64,000 nucleotides of DNA from Prorocentrum cordatum (lineage: Eukaryota > Sar > Dinophyceae > Prorocentrales > Prorocentraceae), in NCBI GenBank assembly GCA_963575745.1, contig CAUYUJ010014563.1, forward strand, positions 18,501 through 82,500, given 5' to 3'. The first letter of the stretch is position 1. The number at the start of each line of letters is the position of its first letter. The notes beneath the pieces are model-generated. The model was not told where the DNA came from. It saw only the letters and a list, made by a program, of their open reading frames with translations, and ran no database searches. Position numbers and translations under genes: made by a program. Shown here piece by piece: positions 56,650 to 64,000 of this stretch.

Positions 56650-57030
56650 AATAATGTGGGGGAAACCATAAACGAAATATTCGTCAGAATCTTCGGCTCC
56701 CGCTTCGCTTCGGTTCTGTCTGGTCCGTCGATTGTCCAGGCGCGCGTCCGACGAGGGCGGGAGGGAACGATCGAGAAGTAGATTCCTGGCTGGGGGGGGC
56801 GTTTCTCTAACCATCATCCTGGGCGCCGCCGCGTGAACACGACCCCTGGCAACTTCTTAAACCATCATCCTGCATTGTGCCCCCGACCCTAAATCTGGGG
56901 TGGTCTATGATGGGTGCGTTTTCCACCACCACCACCATAGGTTGGAGGGGGAGGGGGTCCTCCTCCTCCTGCTCCTCCTCTTCGTCCTCCTCCTCCTCCT
57001 CGTCCTCCTCCTCCCCCCCCTCTAACTTAT
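56650..57030. other. No gene recognised; (CTC) run
   Basis: A CTC run lies at about 56965-57020. The phrase AAACCATCATCCTG is repeated at about 56808 and 56860. Confidence 0.5.
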
Positions 57031-57094
57031 GGTGGTGGAAACGTTAAGAATAATCGAGACTCTGGCCGAAAACTTAGGTTTTCTTAAGCATCGC

Positions 57095-57290
57095 CTAAGG
57101 TGTAGGGCCTTCGGGCTGGACGGGGGTGGCTTGGTAAGCGGTGCTCCTCGGCTCGTCCGCCGCCAGGCCGGCGTCGACTCGCTCGGCGAGCTCCGCGAGC
57201 AGGCGCTCGGTGCGGCCGTCCCGGTCCGCGAGGCAGCGGAGGAGGGAACTCTCGAGATCCTGCGCGCGCGGCGGGGGCCTGTAGCCCCAT
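57095..57290 (-). CDS. Short coiled-coil fragment
   Basis: Within the minus frame 57095-57469, residues read PPPRAQDLESSLLRCLADRD, then GRTERLLAELAERVDAGLAA, a charged helix similar in style to the fragments at 34.7, 36.5 and 37.3 kb. No gene boundaries can be set. Confidence 0.3.
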
Positions 57291-57566
57291 CCCCCCACGG
57301 GGAACTGTCGTCCCGATCTCATTTCGTCCGCTTCGCTTTGTCCTGCTCGACTCGTCCGCTTCGAAAGGCGGAGAAAACGAAAGAGGACGACGAAAGAGGA
57401 GGAAACGAAAGAGCCACCGTGCATATTTACATATTTGGGCCCCAGGGGTCCGAGTATATCCATGTCCAACGGCTCACGAAGTCAAGGAAGACTGGTCCCC
57501 CAGGCGGTAGATATGGATCAATCCCTGCGTTCGAGGCGTTTCCAAGGAGGTTCTCTTGTTGGCTCC

Positions 57567-57694
57567 TGGATTTCTTCTCGCCACGGGACGCTTTTCAGAA
57601 GCTCCGCCTCCCCAGAAGCAGTCCTGGAGGTTTTCATTGTCTCTGGAAGGCTTCTCGCCACGGGATGCTTTCCAGCAGCTGCGCCTCACCGTGG
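57567..57694. repeat. Tandem duplication of about 75 bp
   Basis: CTTCTCGCCACGGGACGCTTTTCAG (57576) and CTTCTCGCCACGGGATGCTTTCCAG (57650) with flanking similarity. Confidence 0.8.
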
Positions 57695-57779
57695 GCGTTC
57701 GATCTGGAGGTGTCAAGATCGCCCCGAACGGCAATTCGAAGGCCCGGGCGATGGCCCAGAAACTTAAATCTCTGACAAC

Positions 57780-58460
57780 ATGATATCTTCAATCTGGGAA
57801 CTTCTCCAGGTCCATGTCGTGGTGCTTCTTCCATGTGTTGTAGGTAGCCTCACTGTTGATCCACGACTTGGGACCAATCGCTTTGCAATTCGGCTATAAG
57901 ATAGCAGCCAGAAAGTGGCAAATGGATCGCCCAAATTCGCGAAAATCGTGACCCTCTCCCCCCGCATAGCTCCAAGATGCCTTGGTATTCGGTTTTTCCG
58001 TAACAAGGGACGACATGATCTTAAGGCTGCCGCCTCTGCCGCCGACCCTATTTTTTATTTCGGGCTTTCCGGATCTCTGGGGCCGTCGTGCTGGCGTCGT
58101 GGGGCATCCTGCGCGTAGATTCCTTGCAGAAGCACAGAGAATTGCTAGATGTCTGCCTTCGAAGCTCTCGAGTTTCTCGCGGGCCGTTTTGGTGGCCTTG
58201 GGTTGTCGTCAGGCGCGTTCGGGTGTCTGGGTTCGATCTGGGAATTGGTCTGGACTCATGTGAATCCCACCAGCCCTTTGGGCGTGAGTGGTTTAGAGAG
58301 CCCGCTCTGTCCTCAACCCCCCTTCTTCCCCTTCGGGGAGGCCTGGAGAGGGACCCCGGGGCGTCGCCAGGGGGGTCTTTTTCGACTCCTGGGAGGGTCA
58401 AAAAACGACGACCCTCACGAGGATTCTGGCCCCGAGGGGGGGAGGGAGTTTGGCCCCTCT
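57780..58460. other. No gene recognised
   Basis: Mixed sequence. Plus-strand frames from 58088 run into the arrays downstream and are not convincing as protein. Confidence 0.4.
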
Positions 58461-58464
58461 GCTC

Positions 58465-58630
58465 GTCTTTGAAGCCAAAATCATTGATTTTACTACGGTT
58501 TTGGCCCCATTTTGGCCTCCTGAGGGGGCCGCGCTCATCTTCCTTCATAGCAAAACCATTGATTTTACGAAGGTTTTGGGCTCATTTTGTCCTTCTCAGG
58601 GGGCAGCGCTCATTTGCGCTTCTGAGGAGG
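58465..58630. repeat. Two AT-richer units leading into an array
   Basis: CCAAAATCATTGATTTTAC...GTTTTGGCCCCATTTTGGCC (58475) and CAAAACCATTGATTTTACGAAGGTTTTGGGCTCATTTTG (58552) are tandem relatives. They also share ATCATTGA and TTTTGG wording with the inserts in the arrays at 54-56 kb. Confidence 0.7.
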
Positions 58631-58855
58631 TCGCAAGAGGCCCCAAGATGGCCCCAAGAGGCCCCCAGGAGGCTCCCAAGAGGCATCCAAGAGGCCCCCA
58701 AGACGCCCCAAGAGGCCCCCAAGAGGCCCCCAAGAGGCCCCCAAGAGGGCCCCAAGAGGCCCCAAGAGGCCCCCAAGAGGCCCCCAAGGCCCCCAAGAGG
58801 CCCCCAAGAGGCCCCAAGAGGCTCCAAGAGGCCCCCAAGAGGCCCCACGAGGAGC
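58630..58855. repeat. CCAAGAGGCC-type array, nearly uniform
   Basis: Many nearly identical GGCCCCCAAGA units of about 11 bp, more homogeneous than the other arrays, suggesting recent expansion. Confidence 0.9.
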
Positions 58856-59255
58856 CCGAACGACTCACACCAGGACGAGGGGCCCGAACGACTCACACCA
58901 CGAAGAGCCCGAACGACTCACACCACAAGGAGGGGCCCGAACGACTCACACCAGGACGAGGCGCCCGAACGACTCACACCACGAGGAGCCCGAACGACTC
59001 ACACCACGACGCGGGCCCCGAACGACTCACACCACGAGGAGCCCGAACGAGTCACACCAGGAGGAGGGGCCCGAACGACTCACACCAGGACGAGGGGCCC
59101 GAACAACTCACACCACGAGAAGCCCGAACGACTCACACCAGGACGAAGAGCCCGAACGACTCACACCACGAAGAGCCCGAACGACTCACACCAGGAAGAA
59201 GGGCCCGAACGACTCACACCAGGACGAGAAACCCCAAACGACTCAAATCACGAGG
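58855..59255. repeat. 25-31 bp minisatellite
   Basis: About 15 units with the constant core CGAACGACTCACACCA, alternating with spacers such as GGACGAGGGGCC and CGAAGAGCC, so short and long units alternate. It begins directly at the end of the CCAAGAGGCC array. Confidence 0.9.
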
Positions 59256-59259
59256 AGCG

Positions 59260-60450
59260 CTTTCTCTCCCTCCTCCTCCGCCTCGTCCTTCTCCCGCTCC
59301 CCCCACAAGGAGGATGTACAAGGAGGCGGGAGGAAGGAGGAACAGGGGAGATATGCGGGGCCAAGCGGACACACGCCTGAAAAACACGACTGTCGGCATG
59401 CTTCGCAAGAGTTGCTGCTGTGAGATGGGCTGGTGGGGATACGCGAAGCGTAAAGAATTTCTGGAGGTGCTCTTGCAGTGTGCATCGTCTGCGCGCCGCG
59501 ACGGGGGTTTCAGGTCCATCGGCGCGTGGTGGCTATCCCGAGAGGGACAACAAGTGCCTCCCCGTTGATCGAGGGGGGAGATGGGCGCGCGGCGTCGGAA
59601 GGGGGCACCGATTTCTCGGTTGGGCCATTTCCGCTCACGCCCCCCAACCTTCGATCTGTTGCGTTCGGTCCATCCCGTCATCGTGCTCGGTTCGTAGGTC
59701 TGAGGCCACCCTGATGGGCGATGGGGTCTCGTGGGATGTTTTTCTGGAGGCAGTGTTCCTTGTGGGGGCTCAAGCTTGGGGCTAAAGGCTGAAATTCCTT
59801 GTGGGGCTTCCGCTCCGGGGCTCTTCTTGTGGTCCTCTTGGCCTGTCAGAAAAATCCTCTTGCGTACAGGGCATATTTGGGGGGAGACGCATCTCACCCG
59901 CCGATGACATGTGAAGGGGTCGGCGTATTTTTCGCCGCATGCGTTTCCTGTAGGTCGCCCGCGGGGGCGCGAAGGCAATCGCGCTTCGCGCGTCGCGGTT
60001 TAGGGTGGAGAGCTACTTGGCCTCACCGGGCGGTGCGCTGCCGCGAAGATAACCGCGCATCGCGGGGCGCGGGGCGCGACGTGGCGCGACCTGGTGAGCC
60101 TTGCCAGGAGCGCTCTCGGAGGTCCCCCCCCTTCCGTCTTCCCATCGCTCGTCCTCGCCCTCATTTCTCCTCCCCGTCCTTCGAGTCCTCCTCCTCCTTG
60201 TTCTTCTGCCCCTCCTCGTACTTCCTCGTCCCTCCTCCCTCCTCCTCGTCCTCCTCCCTCCTCGTCCTCCTTCCCTCCACCGCTGCCCCTCCCCGCGCCC
60301 CGGTTCGGGCGGCAGGCGCCCTGTCCAGCGCCCCGCGCCCGCGTAAGTCCAGGCCGACATCTCCCGCCCTCCCGCGAGCCATGCAGGAGCTACCCGCGGC
60401 CCCGTCGTCCATCCTGAGGCACGCGAGCCTCTTCCCCATCATCGTCCTCG
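59260..60450. other. No gene recognised; C/T-rich tract
   Basis: A CCTCCTCGTCC-rich stretch lies at 60120-60290. The minus ORF 59214-59978 (254 aa) is open but has no recognisable motif. Confidence 0.4.
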
Positions 60451-60456
60451 TCCTCC

Positions 60457-61839
60457 TCAGGAGGAGGAGGGGGAAGCAGCAGGTCCGGGAGATGATGGGA
60501 GCTGATCCCAGAACTTCGACGTCGTGACTTGTTCACTGTCGATCCTTTTTGTTGTTGCTGTTGCTCTGAACCCACTTCGCACGGATCTTCGGACTCCAAG
60601 TCCTCGAACGGATCGTGGATCGCACACAGCGCGCCACATGGCAACGGCGAGCCAGAGCGGCCAACCTCTGGATTTTGCGCTCGAGCGCCAGGCAAAACAT
60701 GCGACGACGAACCTGGGTGGCCGTCTCCAGGGCTTCGCGTCCTGACTTGGCGCCCTCCGCAATTTACTCAGTCTGCCTGCCTGATATTCAGGGCGACGCT
60801 GCTCCTCGATGTTCATGATGCGCGCGCATGGCTGATTCTCGCCCACGCTGGCGGCGCGATCTCGCCTTTCCCGATCAGATGGGACGGGGTGGCCCCTGGG
60901 CAATTCCATGAACGGGGGCGCCCCCAACCGTCTGATCCAGCACTCGCCGATGAAATCGCTGGGGCGGAGGAGCACCGCCATCCCGCGGCTCTCTCTCTCT
61001 CTCTCTGCCACCCCCTCCAGCCCATTCCACGCTGCGGGCGCCCGCGCGGCGGTCCTGGGGCACCGTGAGAAAACCCGGCTCGCCGCGGGTTCCTTCTGCG
61101 ACGCCGCCTCGGCCTTCGCTGGGGAGGCAGGTGAGGAGCCGAACTCATACAGTCGGAGCGTTGACCCAAGGAACCCTAAATAAGGAACGAGGCCCCTTTC
61201 ATCCACAAGTTGAACTTCGATTTCCCATCGAAAACCAAAGGAAAACCAAAGACAAACTGTGAAGCAATCAAGGAACACGGAGCCCCTCCCCAACGAAAAG
61301 GGTTCCTTCTTCAGGGCCCCGACTGTAACCGATGTCGCCTCTGTCAGCAATCCAGAGGCATCTCGGAGAACAGGCCGCCCGCGGAAGGGCAACTCCACCG
61401 CCGGCCAGCCACGGGGGCGATGGCCGCGCCCGTCGCGATCTCCCCCGAACGGAAGACTGGGCTCGACATTGCCGCGCGTCGCGCGCTGCCTCCTCCCGAC
61501 CGCGCCGCCCCCGACTGGAACTCTGGCCCTGGATCCAGAAGATCCTGAGAATAGCTTTCCCCGAACGGGTTCACGCGGGAAGAGCTGGCAGCCTCCGAAC
61601 GGCCAGGGTGAAACTCCAACGGCGCCGGCCCCGCAGACGTCGAGACCTCTCCCCTGGTAGCGAGCAAAGGCTCGGCGCATCCGCAGCTGGTCTGCCGACG
61701 CCATCCCCTCCAGCATTGGCGCGCGCGGCTGCGCGAAGCCCTTCAGTTCCACAAGGGGCTCATCAGGAACAGGAATGGCTCCAACAGCGGACAAGGAGCC
61801 CGACCAGCCCGAAGAAGGACGATTGCCCCCAACTTCCAC
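60457..61839 (-). CDS. Long open frame without recognised function
   Basis: The frame is 460 residues long and its composition changes along its length. It runs straight through the dispersed repeat at 61149-61329, which at 44.7 kb is not in a long ORF. The openness may be chance in GC-rich DNA. Segments such as SDFIGECWIRRLGAPPFMEL are not distinctive. Confidence 0.2.
   Translation of the reverse strand: MEVGGNRPSSGWSGSLSAVGAIPVPDEPLVELKGFAQPRAPMLEGMASADQLRMRRAFARYQGRGLDVCGAGAVGVSPWPFGGCQLFPREPVRGKLFSGSSGSRARVPVGGGAVGRRQRATRGNVEPSLPFGGDRDGRGHRPRGWPAVELPFRGRPVLRDASGLLTEATSVTVGALKKEPFSLGRGSVFLDCFTVCLWFSFGFRWEIEVQLVDERGLVPYLGFLGSTLRLYEFGSSPASPAKAEAASQKEPAASRVFSRCPRTAARAPAAWNGLEGVAERERESRGMAVLLRPSDFIGECWIRRLGAPPFMELPRGHPVPSDRERRDRAASVGENQPCARIMNIEEQRRPEYQAGRLSKLRRAPSQDAKPWRRPPRFVVACFAWRSSAKSRGWPLWLAVAMWRAVCDPRSVRGLGVRRSVRSGFRATATTKRIDSEQVTTSKFWDQLPSSPGPAASPSSS
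61149..61329. repeat. Dispersed repeat, copy B (about 180 bp)
   Basis: The partner of 44688-44873 in the same orientation. The flanking sequences are unrelated, so the edges define the repeat unit. Confidence 0.85.
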
Positions 61840-61947
61840 GGCTTCTCCTGATGGGCCTCGGCGACGCTTCGAATGCAGCCTGGCGCGCAGTTTCCTGGTC
61901 TCCTCGCGCAGCTTGGGAGTCTGCTCAGCAGCTGGCCCCGACGTTTT

Positions 61948-62888
61948 TTACACCCCCTGCTGCGTACTCGAAGTCAACTCCGACTTGACGCGTTCCCACG
62001 CGGCCGTGTCCGTCGTGCCCACCTCGAGGCCGCCACTATCTAAGAGCGGGCCGTCGATGATCGCGAGCGACCCCTCGTCAACGAGCGTCGACAAGTTGCT
62101 TCCCGAAGAAGGAACGGGCGCAGCCGACGCTGGGGCCTCGAGGGGCGGTGCCGAATTCTGCTCAACGCACGCTTGTTCCCAAGCCTGCTGGGCAGCGAAC
62201 GCCGAAGCGACGGCCTCGTGCTCCAATTGCTTGGCATCCGCCAACCACTGATCCCCAGCGAGGACGCGCTTGGCGTGCGCGTCGAGCCAACCCTTGCGCC
62301 CTGCGGAAGGCAACGCCCTTGGCGTACACCTCCTCCCCCAGAAATGGAATACGTTGCTCGATCGGGGGCGCAGCCTCCTGCTTGGCTTGCAGCTTCTCCG
62401 CGATGGCCCCCCGGCTCCTTCGATTCGCCCAGCACGTTCCTGAGCTCTTCCAAAGGGATCGACGGAGATTCTCCGTGTGGCCACCGAAGCATTGGGCAGG
62501 AGGCTGCGGTGCCCCTCCCCAAGGTCGCCAACCTTGGTTGCGCCACGCCCAGGGCTTGCGCGAAAAGCTTGAGCCTTTGGGCGAAGACGGCGGCAGCGAA
62601 GCTCGAGGGAGAGGAAGCCCTTCTGGTTGACCACCACCTTCGGGAACAGCACATGCCACAGAGCCTCAGCAGGGGTGGGGCAGTCACCGATCGCGGGGAA
62701 CCTTGCGACAAATTTCCCACAGGCCTCTTGTCGTCACTCGGGTTGCCGATGAGAGGCCCCGAACACTGGTGACACGAATGGCTGTTCTTGAAGTTCCAGC
62801 GGAAGCGACACTGCGGGCAATTGATGTACTGCTGGGCCGATTTGCCCAAACCTTGTCCACCCGTGCCTCCATGCCTGCCGCCGCCCAT
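61948..62888 (-). pseudogene. Zinc-ribbon LINE ORF1-like protein, frameshifted
   Basis: The 62888-62040 frame starts MGGGRHGGTGGQGLGKSAQQ and has a zinc-ribbon-like motif (CPQCRFRWNFKNSHSCHQC). The 62652-61948 frame begins LFPKVVVNQKGFLSLEL. It also carries the C-terminal part (LAGDQWLADAKQLEHEAVAS, then NLSTLVDEGSLAIIDGPLLD). A third frame (62659-62162) holds EKLQAKQEAAPPIEQRIPFL in the middle. Together they look like one protein broken by at least three frameshifts. An N-terminal zinc ribbon followed by helical segments suits a LINE ORF1 or the start of a retroelement polyprotein. Confidence 0.45.
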
Positions 62889-62889
62889 G

Positions 62890-63510
62890 AACGAGACTGC
62901 TCCGACATGAGCTCACAGAGATGATCTGCTCACCCGCGTGAGCGAGATACAGTAACACCTGCAGCGCGCCACGCGCTGAAAAACTGCGGAGACTGGCGGC
63001 GGACTGGCGGCATCCACGCTGTTCGCGGAGAACCTCAAAACCTCGAGTCAAAATGGCTACGGAGGGGCAAACGGGGGTGCGGAAGAGTCGCAGGGACGCA
63101 GCCAGCCTCCTGGCTATGCCCCGTGAGCCCCCAGAGGGCTCCTGGAGAGCGGCCGCCATGTCCGCCCGGCTCACCTGGCCCGGGCCGGCGGAGGTCGAGC
63201 GCCGCCTCTCGGCGATGCGGCTCATCTCGGGGGGGGTGGCGCCGAGCTTGCCCAGCTCGAGCTGGCTCATCTGAGGCGGGGTGCGGGGGTGCAGGATCGA
63301 GGGCGAAAGGACCGAGGACCGATGCCCTTCCTCCCTCGTTCCCCTGCCTCCTCTCCCCTGAGCAGCGTTGAATACATCCCCGTCCCCGTGGGCGTGGCCT
63401 GGGCCCCACTGGCCGATCTTTCCCCGCAAGATGAGACATAGGCTGACAGGGGTAGATTCCTAACTGGGCTGGTGGGATTGTGGGGATGGGGGTCGGGATA
63501 CGGATCGGCC
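62890..63510. other. No gene recognised
   Basis: GC-rich. The minus frames 62734-63429 and 63035-63910 are open but compositionally biased. Confidence 0.4.
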
Positions 63511-63519
63511 AAGCGACAC

Positions 63520-63595
63520 TGATCCCTCCTCCTCCTCCTCCTCCTCCTCCTCCTCCTCCCCCTCCCCCTCCCCCTCCCCCTCCCCCTCCACAATT
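63520..63595. repeat. (CTC)n run passing into CCCCCT units
   Basis: About 10 CTC triplets followed by five CCCCCT units. Confidence 0.9.
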
Positions 63596-63659
63596 ACACA
63601 ATATGAAAATCCGCCGACCCTGTCGGCGTGTGGAAGACGCATCCCGGTGTCGTCGTCTT

Positions 63660-63770
63660 GCGTGGATCACCGTCGTCGTCGTCGTCGCCGTCGTCGTCTC
63701 CGTCGTGTCCTCGTCGTCTCCGTCTCCGTTGTCCCTCGTCGTCTTCGTCGTTCCCCGTCTCCTTGAGCGC
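63660..63770. repeat. (CGT)n triplet tract
   Basis: CGTCGTCGTCGC and CTCCGT triplets. Confidence 0.85.
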
Positions 63771-63837
63771 GCGAGCCAAAGCGACATTGAGCAACGTCGT
63801 AGTTGAGTCGTGGCGAAGCCCCTCCCTACCCTCCCCG

Positions 63838-64000
63838 CCGGGGGGGGGGGGGTGGGGGGGGGGGGTCGCCGGGGGGGGTCCCCGGGGGGGGTCGCCACCC
63901 AGATACGCATCCTCCCCGGGGGGTCCCGGAGCTCAGAAAAGCTTCAAGACGAGCCAAGAGCGACAGAAGACACCCCCAAAAGGGTACAAGAGGGCCTCGA
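63838..64000. repeat. G-rich tract and start of another CCAAGA-type array
   Basis: G runs at 63840-63895 are followed by CTTCAAGACGAGCCAAGAG and ACAAGAGGGCC at the window edge. Confidence 0.7.

Noticed and set aside
58855-59255. CRISPR array
   Set aside because: The core is 16 bp and spacers are 9-15 bases and similar to each other. The setting is eukaryotic and there are no cas genes. It is a minisatellite.
58088-59568. Long plus-strand ORFs (430 and 372 residues)
   Set aside because: They consist mainly of the array and the CGAACGACTC minisatellite; flanking residues show no motif.
1-64000. Dinoflagellate spliced-leader or relict leader sequence
   Set aside because: I looked for the conserved leader core on both strands by eye and found no match.

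Overview
This 64 kb window looks like nuclear DNA of a dinoflagellate, but I cannot name the species. The evidence is GC-rich sequence packed with simple repeats, long arrays of the CCAAGAGGCC type, retroelement families with sequence habits I know from dinoflagellate genomes, and a one-sided layout: every coding region I can identify reads on the minus strand. I see no ordinary housekeeping gene, rRNA or tRNA. Almost everything recognisable is a retroelement or transposase-like gene, usually broken by frameshifts and stops.

Layout. 1-16.5 kb: one large Ty1/copia-like retroelement read right to left. Its parts come in order: leader ORF, Cys-rich/coiled-coil and CCCH-finger gag-like ORFs, aspartic protease (DTG), integrase, reverse transcriptase (YVDD), RNase H, a methyltransferase-like module, then further ORFs of unknown role that run off the left edge. 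Its coding DNA carries about 26 short hairpins with a shared core (CGGC-TNN-GCCG), which I consider the most unusual feature of the window. A poly-C/minisatellite block with inverted ends splits one ORF at 1.8-2.9 kb. 16.5-20.6 kb: repeat arrays and microsatellites. 20.6-22.1 kb: the C-terminal half of a cytosine-5 DNA methyltransferase-like gene and a possible upstream exon. 22.3-26.8 kb: AT-richer DNA with unidentified minus-strand ORFs. 27.0-29.8 kb: a LINE-type element (endonuclease plus reverse transcriptase). 29.8-33.6 kb: a long broken gene that I read as a possible DDE-transposase-like protein with an in-frame TGA.

33.8-38.9 kb: microsatellites, short duplications and coiled-coil fragments. 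38.9-43.3 kb: two fragments of LINE-like polyproteins. 44-49 kb: a dispersed repeat and a 2.9 kb GT-type satellite. 49.5-53.1 kb: small palindromes and the N-terminal part of another retroelement polyprotein. 53.9-59.3 kb: CCAAGAGGCC arrays with interspersed AT-richer units, local duplications and a minisatellite. 59.3-64 kb: low-complexity DNA, the second copy of the dispersed repeat and a zinc-ribbon LINE ORF1-like pseudogene.

How it works together: the window reads as a graveyard of retroelements inserted in one orientation into repeat-rich DNA. The copia-like element holds the full set of replication domains but is broken in several, so it is probably not autonomous now. Two separate methyltransferase-like coding regions lie here (one inside the retroelement, one free-standing), which fits published reports of methyltransferases carried by dinoflagellate retroelements. 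All identifications come from motif reading without database searches.
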